The translations under genes and the position numbers were made by a program. The notes beneath the pieces were generated by a model that searched no databases, was not told where the DNA came from, and saw only the letters and a program-made list of their open reading frames with translations. Positions 39,740 through 48,461 of a stretch of DNA of 64,000 nucleotides are shown here, in pieces. The DNA lies in assembly GCF_000244975.1 (NCBI RefSeq), contig NZ_CM001440.1, positions 3,084,325-3,148,324 of the forward strand, given 5' to 3'. Source of the DNA: Saccharomonospora cyanea NA-134 (lineage in GTDB: Bacteria > Actinomycetota > Actinomycetes > Mycobacteriales > Pseudonocardiaceae). How positions within the stretch are numbered: position 1 is the stretch's first letter; every line of letters starts with the position of its first letter.

Positions 39740-40606
39740 TTACCCCTTCACAGCGCCTTGCATGATCCCGGCCACGATCTGACGGCCGAGCAGGAAGAAC
39801 ACGACGAGAATCGGGACGGTGGCCAGCGTGGTGCCCGCGAGCACCAGCGAGTAGTCCACGTAGTACCCGCTCTGCAACTTCTCCAGTGCCACCTGGACGG
39901 TCGGGTTGTCCGGTCCCAGAGCCACCAGCGGCCACAGGAAGTCGTTCCACGACGTCATGAACGTGAACATCGCGAGGAACGCCGCCGCGGGCCGGACGGC
40001 GGGCAGGCACACGTGCCAGAACACGCGGATCATCGAACAACCGTCCATCCGCGCGGCCTCGATCAGCTCGTACGGCACCGCGCTGACGGTGTACTGGCGC
40101 ATCCAGAACACGCCGATCGCGGTGACCAGGTTCGGCACGATCACGGCCTGGAGCTCGTTCGCCCAGCCCAGCTCCGCCATCGCCATGTACAGCGGGATGA
40201 TGCCGAGCTGGGTCGGCACCGCCAACGTCGCCACGACGAACAGGAACAGCGCGTTGCGACCCTTGAACCGCAGCTTGGCGAAGGCGAAACCCGCGAGGCT
40301 AGAGAACAGCACCGTCGAGATCGTCACGGAGCCCGCCACGATGATGCTGTTGCCCAGCGCCTTCCAGAACGGCACGGTGTCGAAGACCCGCGCCGCGTTG
40401 GCGAAGAAGTTACCGCCCGGAACCAGCGGTGGGATCTGCTCGGTGAGCATCGAGTTGTCCCGGCTGGCCACCAGGAACGACCAGTAGAACGGGAAGACCG
40501 AACCGAGCACGAAGGCGGTGAGCAGGCCGTAGACCCAGAAGTTGGGGCGGCCCGGTCCGGAGATCCGAGGCCGTCTCCTGGTGCGGGCGAGGGGAAAGGT
40601 GCTCAT
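39740..40606 (-). CDS. cebG: Sugar ABC permease CebG-like (CUT1, MalG type)
   Basis: The 288-aa inner-membrane permease has six predicted helices. The EAA loop is EAARMDGCSMIRVFWHVCLP near 200, the contact with the ATPase, and TSWNDFLWPLVAL is a MalG-family feature. It overlaps cebF by four bases. No ATPase is encoded here; actinomycete CUT1 importers usually share the distant MsiK ATPase. Confidence 0.9.
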   Translation of the reverse strand: MSTFPLARTRRRPRISGPGRPNFWVYGLLTAFVLGSVFPFYWSFLVASRDNSMLTEQIPPLVPGGNFFANAARVFDTVPFWKALGNSIIVAGSVTISTVLFSSLAGFAFAKLRFKGRNALFLFVVATLAVPTQLGIIPLYMAMAELGWANELQAVIVPNLVTAIGVFWMRQYTVSAVPYELIEAARMDGCSMIRVFWHVCLPAVRPAAAFLAMFTFMTSWNDFLWPLVALGPDNPTVQVALEKLQSGYYVDYSLVLAGTTLATVPILVVFFLLGRQIVAGIMQGAVKG

Positions 40607-41610
40607 CGGTCCTCCCCGGTCGAGGCGATGCGCCGGGTCAGGAAGAAGTTGATCAGCGCGATGCCGATGACGAGCACGAACAGAACCCACGCGATGGCGG
40701 ACGCGTAACCGAGGTCCTCGCGCTCGAACGCGGCCTGGTACATGTACAACGTGACCGTCTGGAACTGGTTGGTGGACCCACCGTTGTTCGAGCCGGGCAT
40801 GGCGTCGAACAACTTGGGCTCGGTGAAGATCTGGAGCCCGCCGATCGTCGACGTGATCACCACGAAGATCAGCGTGGGACGCAGCATCGGCAGGGTGACA
40901 CTGAGGAACCGGCGCACCGCACCGGCCCCGTCCACGACGGCGGCCTCGTGGACCTCCCGTGGAATGGCCTGCATCGCGGCCAGCACGATGAGGGCGTTGT
41001 AGCCCGTCCAGCGCCAGTTCACCATGATGGCGATCGCGACATGGCTGGCGAAGCGATCGGCCTGCCAGTCCACCCGGTCGAGCCCCACCAGTTCCAGGAT
41101 CCCGTTGACGAGCCCGTACTGTGGGCCGAACAGGTTGGCGAAGATGATCCCCAGAGCCACCAGGCTCGCGACGTACGGCATCAGCACACCGACCCGCCAG
41201 CCGGTGGAGAACCGCACCCGCGTGTTGAGCAGCGCGGCGAGCAGCACCGCGATGATGATCTGCGGGACGCTGGAGAGCAGGAAGATGCTCACCGTGTTGG
41301 TCAACGTCTTCCAGAACTGCGCGTCACCGAAGAGCTGGACGTAGTTGTCCAGCCCCAGGAACGTGGGGTCGTCGTCGATCAGCTCCCAGTCGAAGAACGA
41401 CACGTACCCCGTGTACAGCAGGGGGAACAGACCGACGATTCCGAAGATGACGAAGAAGGGCGCCACGTAGAGGTACGGCGAGTAGCGCACGTCCCACCGG
41501 CTCAACCGGTCGCGCCAGCTCGGGCGCGACGGGTGCGGTGGCGAGCCCGTGGGCTCGTGCGCCACTGCCTCGTCCTCGACGGCCGCCTGGGCGGGGCTCG
41601 ACTGAGTCAC
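40603..41610 (-). CDS. cebF: Sugar ABC permease CebF-like (CUT1, MalF type)
   Basis: The 335-aa permease has a cytoplasmic N-terminal tail of about 55 residues followed by six helices and the EAA loop EAAVVDGAGAVRRFLSVTLP near 235. It pairs with CebG to form the cellobiose channel. GTG 41610 follows GGGAG and starts 11 bases after the cebE stop, preferable to a start within cebE. Overlaps cebG by four bases. Confidence 0.89.
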   Translation of the reverse strand: MTQSSPAQAAVEDEAVAHEPTGSPPHPSRPSWRDRLSRWDVRYSPYLYVAPFFVIFGIVGLFPLLYTGYVSFFDWELIDDDPTFLGLDNYVQLFGDAQFWKTLTNTVSIFLLSSVPQIIIAVLLAALLNTRVRFSTGWRVGVLMPYVASLVALGIIFANLFGPQYGLVNGILELVGLDRVDWQADRFASHVAIAIMVNWRWTGYNALIVLAAMQAIPREVHEAAVVDGAGAVRRFLSVTLPMLRPTLIFVVITSTIGGLQIFTEPKLFDAMPGSNNGGSTNQFQTVTLYMYQAAFEREDLGYASAIAWVLFVLVIGIALINFFLTRRIASTGEDR

Positions 41611-41621
41611 GTCCGCTCCCG

Positions 41622-42941
41622 TCAGGACGCGATCTGCTTGGCGGAGGTGACGAACTGCTGCCATCCCTCGTCGGCCGAGGCGCCCTGCTCCACCGACTGC
41701 AACGCCGGTGTCAGCGCGTTCTCCTGGATCTTGCCGTCACCCGGTCCCTTGTACTGGGCCTCGCCGATCTCCTTCGCCTGCTTCGAGAACAGTTCACCGA
41801 TCTCCGCCCCACCGAAGTAGTCGTTGGTGGCCGAGAGCAGCTCCGGCGACTCCAACGCCTCGACCTGGCTCGGGAACACCCCCGCGGCCTTGAAGGCCTT
41901 GATCTGCTGCTCGGGAGCAGTCAGCCATGCCGCGAACGCCGCGGCCTCCTCGGCGTGCTCGCTCTGTGTCGGTACCGCGAGGTAGGAGCCGCCCCAGTTG
42001 CGCGGCCCGCCCGGGAAGGTGTCGGTGACGGCCCACTTGCCCGCGAGTTCCTCACCCGCCTGCTCCTCGATCACCCCGAGCATCCAGGACGGGCACGTCT
42101 TCGTGGCGAACGCCGACTGCGTGAACCCGCTGTTCCACTCGTTGGAGAACGCCACCAGCCCCGCCGACTGGCCGCGCTTCGCCGCGGCGGTGACCTGGTC
42201 CCAGTTCTTCCTGATCTCGGGGTTCGACTCGATGGTCAGCCGGTTCCGCCGGTCGAAGTAACCGACGTCCAACTGGTTCTGCATCGCGTTGAAGATCTGC
42301 GCCGACGAGTCGAACCACGCGACGTCGTCGACCTTCGCGATGAACTCGTCACCTGCTTCGAAGTAGCTGTCCCAGGTGGCGAAGATCTCGCCCACCTCGT
42401 CCGGCTCCGACGGCAGGCCGGCCTGCTCGAAGAGGTCCTTGCGGTAACACATCGCCAGCGGGCCGATGTCGGTGCCGTACCCGATGAGCTTGCCGTCGGA
42501 GTCCTGGGCGGCCTGGTACTTCCAGTCGAGCCAGCGCTCGGGACCCGCCTCGGCGGGGCCGATCTCACGCAGGTCGTGGAAGCGACTGGACTTGTCCAGC
42601 GCCTCGGGGAGGTGCGCCTCCTCGATGGCGACGACGTCGTCGAGGCCCGATCCTGCGCCGAGCTTGGTGAAGAGGGCCTGGTGGTACGGACCGCCCTGGC
42701 CCGTGGTGTGGGGAACGATGTCGATGTCCGGATGCAGGCGCTCGTACTCGGCGTACAGCTCCTCGTACCCGAACTCGTTGAACGTCGAGATGCTGATCTG
42801 GAGCCTGCCGTCGGAGTCGGCGGCGTCGCCGCCGCAGGCCACGGTCACCAGGCCGGCCACGGCCACGGCGGAGGCCGCGGCGATGGCGCGGCCGGCGCGG
42901 CTGGCGCGTCTGGCTCCTCGGATGTGGTGTCGCACGGTCAC
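41622..42941 (-). CDS. cebE: Cellobiose-type ABC substrate-binding lipoprotein CebE
   Basis: The 439-aa product has a signal peptide with arginines at 4-20 and lipobox VTVACGG (lipidated Cys near 36). The SBP_bac_1 fold shows STFNEFGYEELYAEYERLHPDIDIV at the start and WLTAPEQQIKAFKAAGVFPSQ toward the end. It captures cello-oligosaccharides outside the membrane for CebFG. First gene of the operon, preceded by a perfect CebR-type palindrome. The substrate is inferred from operon composition and operator, not from binding-site residues. Confidence 0.87.
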   Translation of the reverse strand: MTVRHHIRGARRASRAGRAIAAASAVAVAGLVTVACGGDAADSDGRLQISISTFNEFGYEELYAEYERLHPDIDIVPHTTGQGGPYHQALFTKLGAGSGLDDVVAIEEAHLPEALDKSSRFHDLREIGPAEAGPERWLDWKYQAAQDSDGKLIGYGTDIGPLAMCYRKDLFEQAGLPSEPDEVGEIFATWDSYFEAGDEFIAKVDDVAWFDSSAQIFNAMQNQLDVGYFDRRNRLTIESNPEIRKNWDQVTAAAKRGQSAGLVAFSNEWNSGFTQSAFATKTCPSWMLGVIEEQAGEELAGKWAVTDTFPGGPRNWGGSYLAVPTQSEHAEEAAAFAAWLTAPEQQIKAFKAAGVFPSQVEALESPELLSATNDYFGGAEIGELFSKQAKEIGEAQYKGPGDGKIQENALTPALQSVEQGASADEGWQQFVTSAKQIAS

Positions 42942-42968
42942 CCCTCGTTGGGTTGGCTACACGAAAAC

Positions 42969-42982
42969 TGGGAGCGCTCCCA
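42969..42982. promoter_or_regulatory. CebR operator before cebE
   Basis: TGGGAGCGCTCCCA, a perfect palindrome identical to the CebR site known in Streptomyces, 28 bases upstream of the cebE start on the minus strand. Confidence 0.85.
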
Positions 42983-43087
42983 GTCGAGTGAGCAGCCTGC
43001 ACCCTCACCCATCCGGGTGTCAATGCTCGATGACCAGCTTGTTACCAAACCACCCATGCATAATCCGGACAATTTGCCACCCATATT

Positions 43088-43101
43088 CGGGAGCGCTCCC
43101 A
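43088..43101. promoter_or_regulatory. Second CebR-type operator, facing the hydrolase pseudogene
   Basis: CGGGAGCGCTCCCA differs at one of 14 positions from the cebE site, 106 bases to its right. It lies about 55 bases before the decayed hydrolase gene on the plus strand. It may serve as a second site for cebE or as the former promoter site of the lost gene. Confidence 0.7.
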
Positions 43102-43154
43102 AAATTCGTGTCCGCACTTCCAGGACTGCCGTCCAGCCGAGGGGGCCGGGTACG

Positions 43155-44177
43155 GTGCGCGTCCAAGAACCACGCTCCCGGAGCGAAGGAGGCGACGTCG
43201 CCCCTGGATTCGACGTCCTCGGCAACGGAGAACACACGGTCGTCGCCGTGCACGGACGACGTTCCGGTACGTCTTCGTGAACCTGCGCGGCTACGGCGAC
43301 CGCTGGGACGAGCCGGGCGAGCACACTCTCGCCGAAGCCGCGTCCGACGTGCTCGCCGTGGCCGACACGCTGTCGGCCGACCGGTTCTCGCTCGTCGGCC
43401 AATCGATGGGCGGCACCGTGATACAGCGAGTTCTCGCCGGCGCGCCCGACCGCGTGCGCGCGCGGGTCGGCATCTCGCCCGTGCCCGCGTCCGGTGTGCC
43501 GTTCGACGGAGAGGGCTGGGCACTGTTCTCAGGCGCCGCAGCCGACCCGGAGAAGCGACGCGCGATCATCGACCTCACCATCGGCAACCGGCTCACCAGG
43601 GTCTGGCTCGACTCGATGGTGCGGCACTCCCTGGAGCACTCCGACGAGCGCCTTCGCCGACTACCTGCTCGCGTGGGCCAAGACGGACTTCCACACCGAG
43701 ATCGAGGGAAACCCGGTGCCGGTGAAGGTGATCGTCGGGGAACACGACCCCGCCCTCGGTGAGGAGACCATGCGGCAGACGTTCACCCGGTGGTATCCGA
43801 ACTGCACCGTGGACGTCCTCACCAACTGCGGCCACTACGGCGTCGACGAGACGCCCGTCGCACTCGCGACGAGCCTGGAGTCGTTCCTGCGCGGTCCCCT
43901 GACAGGGCCGGGCTTTCCGGAGAGCGAGTACCTGGAGCTCCTGCACTCCGAGCGCCGCCGCTTCACGTGGGTCATGCGCGTCTACGGTGGCCGGTCGGCC
44001 GGGCAGGCGGAGGCCGAGGCCCGCCAGGCGTACCCGTACGAGCCACCGGAGTACGTCCACCGGGGCGTCGAGTCCCACGAGACGACCTGGCACTGGGCGA
44101 TGCTCACACTGCACGGTCACGGCTACCCGGACCGGTACCCGGAGACGCCGCCCGCCGCCTACGACGCGATCGACTGA
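43155..44177 (+). pseudogene. Frameshifted alpha/beta-hydrolase pseudogene with an unrelated C-terminal segment
   Basis: Three frames together encode an alpha/beta hydrolase. The start GFDVLGNGEHTVVAVHG runs from GTG 43155 to a stop at 43278. A second frame from about 43265 carries RYVFVNLRGYGD and the nucleophile elbow GQSMGGT. A third frame from about 43650 carries VIVGEHDPAL (acid) and NCGHYG (His). About 20 residues after VHG seem deleted at the first break, and a one-base shift near 43645 restores the original frame. From about 43908, ESEYLELLHSERRRFTWVM to the end is not part of the hydrolase fold and may be a second small gene fused by deletion. The second shift alone could be a sequencing error; the first break is not. 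Confidence 0.75.
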
Positions 44178-44181
44178 CGCC

Positions 44182-45090
44182 TCACACGGCGGAGATCGTC
44201 CACGCGACGTCGTGTGTCGCACCGGGATCGAGGTGCACGACGTCGCGGCCGCTGTTGAACGCGTCGGGCGGGCACGTCATCGGCTCCAGTGCCAGGCCCG
44301 TACGGTGAAGGTGCGGTTCCGGCCGGTCGGCGGTGTGCACCTGAACCCACGGGCAGGCGCGGTCCCAACGCATTCGCACGCCGTGCCCGTCGGCGGCCAG
44401 CAACAGCGCCTCGGCCTCACCGGTGCCGTCGAACTCCACGTCCCCGTAGGCGTGGTCGATCTCGACACCGCCGATCGTCGTTCCCTCACGGAAGTCGAAC
44501 GCCGAGCCTGCGACAGCGCGCTCCCCGGTGGGCAGTAACCGTTCGGGGTCCACGTCCAACACGCGGCGCGCGGGCAGTCGCAGGGTCCAGTCGTCCACCC
44601 GGCCCTCGCCCGCCACGAGGTAGGGGTGGAGCGAGCAGCCGTAGGGCGCCGTGCCGCCGCCGACGTTGCGGGCCGACAACCGGACCGTCAACCCGACCTC
44701 GGTGAGGTCGTACGTCACGCGTAGCTCCAGCCGGAACGGATAGCCGGGTGTCGGCCACAACGGACACTCCAGCTCCAGCCGGGAGGCGGTACGACTCAAC
44801 GGCCGCCACGGCACCCAGACGACGAGGCCGTGCAGGGCCGTACCGCGTTCCGGCTCCGTGACCGGTAGCTGCCTGGTTCGTCCCTCGTGGACGTACCGCC
44901 CGTCGGCCACGCGGTTGGGCCACGGCGCCAGCACCGCGCCCGAGTAACCGGGCATGATCTCGTCCTCGGCGAAACTCCGCACCAACGGCCTGGCCCGGTG
45001 TGTGAGCGTGCGCAGTGCCGCGCCCACCTCCGTCACCGTGGCCGCGTAGTCACCAGCCCGGAGTTCGAACTGCTCACCCGACGGTCGCAT
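44182..45090 (-). CDS. Aldose 1-epimerase family protein (galactose mutarotase-like)
   Basis: The 302-aa beta-sandwich mutarotase has LAPWPNRVADGRYVHEGR near 53, the conserved NxxxxGxxxF-type approach, HGLVVWVPW near 88, a catalytic His in GCSLHPYLVAGEG near 155, and the Glu of LALEPMTCPPDAFNSG near 275. It interconverts alpha and beta sugar anomers in the cytoplasm, feeding a dehydrogenase that prefers one anomer. ATG 45090 has GGGGAGG upstream. It follows the zinc dehydrogenase by 17 bases in the same operon. Confidence 0.87.
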   Translation of the reverse strand: MRPSGEQFELRAGDYAATVTEVGAALRTLTHRARPLVRSFAEDEIMPGYSGAVLAPWPNRVADGRYVHEGRTRQLPVTEPERGTALHGLVVWVPWRPLSRTASRLELECPLWPTPGYPFRLELRVTYDLTEVGLTVRLSARNVGGGTAPYGCSLHPYLVAGEGRVDDWTLRLPARRVLDVDPERLLPTGERAVAGSAFDFREGTTIGGVEIDHAYGDVEFDGTGEAEALLLAADGHGVRMRWDRACPWVQVHTADRPEPHLHRTGLALEPMTCPPDAFNSGRDVVHLDPGATHDVAWTISAV

Positions 45091-45107
45091 CCGACATCCC
45101 TCCCCGC

Positions 45108-46166
45108 TCATGGCCGCAGCAGTACCTTCACCGCGCCCGCGCGGCGGTCGCCGACCGTGCGCAGGGCCTGTTCGGCCTCCTCCAGCCCGAACTCGTGGGT
45201 GACGATGCGTGCGGGGTCGAGTGTTCCGGCGCCGAACGCCCGCACGGCGTGGACCCACGCTCGCGGCGGCGCGCCGAACACGGTGTGCACGGCGATCTGG
45301 TTGACCACGAGCTCGCGGGTGCCGAGGGTGTCGTGCTCGTCGGGAATGCCGGTGAGCACGACGCGTCCGCCACGCCGGGTGAGCCGGACCGCCGCCGCGG
45401 CGGTGCCCCGGTGCCCGGCCGCTTCCACCACGGCGTCGAACGTCCCGGCAAGTGTTTCGACCTCGTCGGGAGAGACGAGTCCGCTCGCTCCACACGCGGC
45501 GGCCAGTTCGGTCCGCGAGGGGTTCGGGTGCACGACCACGAGCTCGGCGGGACTGTGCGCGTGCAGCAACTGCGTGGCGAGCAGCCCGAGCGTTCCGCCA
45601 CCGACCACGGCGACGCGTTCGCCCTGCCGCACATCGGCCCGCAGGCACGCCTCCGCGACGCAGGCGGCGGGTTCCAGGCCCGCGGCCGACCGTAGGTCCG
45701 CGCCGGTGGGCAGCACGTGCAACAGCCTGGCCGGTACCCGCAGCCACTCCGCCCACGCGCCGTCCTGGGTGAAACCCGTCTCGTCGTAGGGGGCATGGCA
45801 CACGGTCGGCTCGCCGCGGCGGCAGGCCGCGCACACCTGGCATGACCGGAACCCCTCCCCCACCACCGGCATGCCGACGAGGGCGCCGTCCACGTCGTCA
45901 CCCACCGCCTCCACGGTGCCGGACCACTCGTGCCCCGGCACGATCGGGTAACGCGAGAACGCGGCGGGTCGTCCGCCCTCGAACAACTCCACGTCGGAGC
46001 CGCAGATCCCGGTGTACGCGACGCGGACGAGAGCCTCTCCCCGGCCGGGCTCCGGCCTGGGTGTCGTGACGACCCGCAGGCTGCCCGGCCGTTCGATCCG
46101 GACGGCACGGGCCATCGTGCCCGTCGCTCCCGTGGGCGGTCCCGCGGTGCTCTCCGTGATTTCCAT
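45108..46166 (-). CDS. Zinc-dependent alcohol/sugar dehydrogenase (MDR family)
   Basis: The 352-aa medium-chain dehydrogenase has a catalytic-zinc region GICGSDVELFEGG near 53 and PGHEWSGTV near 76, structural-zinc cysteines in CQVCAACRRGEPTVC near 108-122, and NAD-binding VVGGGTLGLLATQLL near 188. It resembles threonine/sorbitol/L-idonate-type dehydrogenases. Between a lactonase and an aldose epimerase, it could oxidise a sugar at C1 or a sugar alcohol; no residue decides which. Middle gene of SMP-30 / dehydrogenase / epimerase. Confidence 0.87.
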   Translation of the reverse strand: MEITESTAGPPTGATGTMARAVRIERPGSLRVVTTPRPEPGRGEALVRVAYTGICGSDVELFEGGRPAAFSRYPIVPGHEWSGTVEAVGDDVDGALVGMPVVGEGFRSCQVCAACRRGEPTVCHAPYDETGFTQDGAWAEWLRVPARLLHVLPTGADLRSAAGLEPAACVAEACLRADVRQGERVAVVGGGTLGLLATQLLHAHSPAELVVVHPNPSRTELAAACGASGLVSPDEVETLAGTFDAVVEAAGHRGTAAAAVRLTRRGGRVVLTGIPDEHDTLGTRELVVNQIAVHTVFGAPPRAWVHAVRAFGAGTLDPARIVTHEFGLEEAEQALRTVGDRRAGAVKVLLRP

Positions 46167-46199
46167 GCGCTCTCCCTGGTCTGGCGGACGCGGGTCGTA

Positions 46200-47060
46200 T
46201 CAGCCGGCGAAGGTGGGGGCGGGCAGCCCGCGAACACCGGGACGGCAGCGGAACAACGCGCCCGCGTCCGGTTGCTCGTCGTCGGGCACTCCCTGCCGTG
46301 AGGTGGTGATGTAGAGATCCGTGAGGTCGGCTCCGCCGAAGGCGCAGGAGGTCACCTGTCGCGGCCCGACCTCGATCACCTCGTCCAGCGTTCCGTCGGT
46401 GGTGTAGCGGTGCACGGCGCCACCGCCCCACAGGGCGACCCACAGCCCGCCGTCGGCGTCGAGGGCCAATCCGTCGGGCATGCCGAGCTCGGGCGGGATC
46501 TCCACCACCGTGCGACGTTCGGAGAAGCCGGCGGTGTCAGGGTCGAAGTCGAAGGCGTCGATCCGCTGCGTGGGCGAGTCGACGTAGTACACGGTGTCAC
46601 CCTCGGCGCTCCAGACGATGCCGTTGGAGATGGTGACGCCCGTGAGCACGGTGCGCGTGGTGCCGTCGGGATCGAGCCGGTACAGGCCACCGCGACCGGG
46701 AGCCTCGTCGTAGGCCATCGATCCGCAGTAGAAGCGTCCCTGGCGGTCACAGCCTCCGTCGTTCATCCGCACCGACTCGTCGCTCCACAACGGACTCAGC
46801 GTGGTGACGTCGCCGGTGTCCGGATCGGTGAGCGCGAATCCGCGTTCCACCGCCACGACGAGTCCGCCCCGGGACCGGGGCCGGACGGCGGCGGCCACCC
46901 TGGACACGTGCACGCGCGAGATGTCCGCCTCACCCGGCGCCCACCCGAGCACGTCCCCGCGCAGCATGTCCACCCACCGCAGTCGGGCCACGCCGCTGTC
47001 CCACACGGGTCCCTCACCGTGCTGGGCGCAGACGTCGGTCACCTGGTCCGCGCGCGGCAT
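46200..47060 (-). CDS. SMP-30/gluconolactonase family sugar lactonase
   Basis: The 286-aa six-bladed propeller hydrolase has metal ligands in HGEGPVWD (Glu near 16), RMNDGGCDRQGRFYCGSMAY near 100, ISNGIVWS (Asn near 150) and MPDGLALDADGG (Asp near 200). It hydrolyses sugar lactones, as after C1 oxidation of arabinose, galactose or glucose. ATG 47060 is used; the longer open frame to 47231 runs across the operators and is rejected. First gene of the three-gene operon under two LacI-type dyads. No sugar-acid dehydratase is present, so the pathway is incomplete here. Confidence 0.87.
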   Translation of the reverse strand: MPRADQVTDVCAQHGEGPVWDSGVARLRWVDMLRGDVLGWAPGEADISRVHVSRVAAAVRPRSRGGLVVAVERGFALTDPDTGDVTTLSPLWSDESVRMNDGGCDRQGRFYCGSMAYDEAPGRGGLYRLDPDGTTRTVLTGVTISNGIVWSAEGDTVYYVDSPTQRIDAFDFDPDTAGFSERRTVVEIPPELGMPDGLALDADGGLWVALWGGGAVHRYTTDGTLDEVIEVGPRQVTSCAFGGADLTDLYITTSRQGVPDDEQPDAGALFRCRPGVRGLPAPTFAG

Positions 47061-47140
47061 CAACGCGCCCCGCACGCCGGCGGATCGATGATCATCGAAG
47101 GCTCCATCCCGTACGTGCCAACACCGAGAGACTCCACTAT

Positions 47141-47154
47141 TGTTAGCGCTAACA
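47141..47154. promoter_or_regulatory. LacI-type operator A (SMP-30 operon promoter)
   Basis: TGTTAGCGCTAACA, a perfect 14-bp palindrome 81 bases upstream of the lactonase start, in the 271-base gap shared with the divergent LacI gene. One of four related dyads in the arabinan region. Confidence 0.75.
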
Positions 47155-47218
47155 TATATCCCGTCAAGGTCAATCCCACTGAAGAAAAGAGCTTCCGCCC
47201 CCGCCGTGCGCGGGTGAA

Positions 47219-47232
47219 TGTGATCGCTCACT
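47219..47232. promoter_or_regulatory. LacI-type operator B (lacI gene promoter)
   Basis: TGTGATCGCTCACT, an imperfect dyad 100 bases before the LacI start, fitting the TGTKAKCGYTMACW pattern of the other three sites. Probably autoregulatory. Confidence 0.6.
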
Positions 47233-47331
47233 ATGATCGGTGCAGCTCAGGTCGCCGATCGGCGCCTGCGCGGCGTGGCCGCGTACGCCCGGCGGTACCG
47301 TCGGTGTGAAACCAAGTTTCCGGAGGTAGGA

Positions 47332-48399
47332 ATGGCGAGGAACGCGCCCCCGCGGCGGTCGCCGAGGCAACGGCCCGCGGTGATGGCCGACGTCGCCCGG
47401 CTGGCCGGGGTGTCCCAGCAGACGGTGTCGCGCGTGCTCAATCACCACCCTTCCGTCTCCCCCGGTACCCGCACCCGGGTCATGGCCGCCATCCAGGAAC
47501 TCGGCTATCGCCCCAACTCCGCCGCGAGAGCACTCGTCACCAAACGCACCAAGGTCATCGGCGTGGTCGGTTTCGACACCTCGCTCTACGGACCCGCCAG
47601 CACACTTCTGGGCCTGGAGCAGGCGGCGCGCTCCGCGGGTTACTTCGTCAGCGTGGCCAGTGTCCGGACCCCGGACGGTGAGGCCGTGGAGCAGGCGCTG
47701 CAGCGGCTCACCGGCCAGTCGGTGGAGGGCGTCGTGGTCATCGCGCCGCAGCGGGCGACCGTCGAGGCCCTCGCGAACGCGCCCGCCGACCTGCCGCTCG
47801 TGGTCGTGGAGGGCGGCGACGGCAACGGCAGGCCGGTGGTGTGCGTGGACCAGGTAGAGGGTGCGCGCCTGGTGACCCGGCATCTGCTCGACCAGGGCGC
47901 GCCCACCGTGTGGCACGTCGCGGGACCGACGGAGTGGCTGGAGGCGCAGAGCCGGGTCGAGGGGTGGCGCAGGGCACTGCGGGACGCGGGCGTCGAGCCC
48001 CCTGAGCCACTGCGCGGCGACTGGAGTCCCGCGTCGGGCTACTCGGCCGGGCAACTGCTCGCCGAGCGCTCCGACGTACGTGCCGTGTTCGTGGCCAACG
48101 ACCAGATGGCGCTCGGTGTGCTGCGCGCCTTCCACGAACGCGGGGTGTCCGTGCCCGACGACGTACTCGTGGCTGGGTTCGACGACATCCCGGAGTCGGC
48201 CTACTTCACGCCACCGCTGACCACCGTGCGACAGGACTTCGACGCCGTGGGCAGGCGCAGCATCGAGCTGTTGCTCGAACTCATCAACGGCGGCCCGGCG
48301 GAGAGCACGGAAGCCGTCGGGACGGCCGCGGCCATCGTGCCCCCGGAGCTGGTCGTACGGCAGAGCACCGTGGGCAGGCGCCGCCGTCCCCGTTCGTGA
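47332..48399 (+). CDS. LacI-family regulator of the arabinose/arabinan genes
   Basis: The 355-aa product has a helix-turn-helix at about 17-65 (VMADVARLAGVSQQTVSRVLNHHPSVS) and an effector domain with GYFVSVASVR, VFVANDQMALGVLRAFHERGVSVPDD and VAGFDDIPESAYFTPPLTTVRQDF. The latter is typical of sugar-responsive LacI proteins. ATG 47332 follows CGGAGG. It is divergent from the sugar-oxidation operon and next to the arabinofuranosidase operon. Four similar dyads (47141, 47219, 54277, 54356) suggest it controls both plus the furanose importer. Confidence 0.87.
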   Translation: MARNAPPRRSPRQRPAVMADVARLAGVSQQTVSRVLNHHPSVSPGTRTRVMAAIQELGYRPNSAARALVTKRTKVIGVVGFDTSLYGPASTLLGLEQAARSAGYFVSVASVRTPDGEAVEQALQRLTGQSVEGVVVIAPQRATVEALANAPADLPLVVVEGGDGNGRPVVCVDQVEGARLVTRHLLDQGAPTVWHVAGPTEWLEAQSRVEGWRRALRDAGVEPPEPLRGDWSPASGYSAGQLLAERSDVRAVFVANDQMALGVLRAFHERGVSVPDDVLVAGFDDIPESAYFTPPLTTVRQDFDAVGRRSIELLLELINGGPAESTEAVGTAAAIVPPELVVRQSTVGRRRRPRS

Positions 48400-48414
48400 G
48401 CCGTGGCGTGACGA

Positions 48415-48453
48415 GGTGCCGGGCGAAACGCTCCGCACGTTCCGCCCGGCACC
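48415..48453. terminator. Terminator between lacI and the GH43 gene
   Basis: GGTGCCGGGCG (48415-48425) pairs perfectly with CGCCCGGCACC (48443-48453) in the convergent gap. An 11-bp GC-rich stem, able to work on both strands. Confidence 0.7.
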
Positions 48454-48461
48454 GGATCGGC

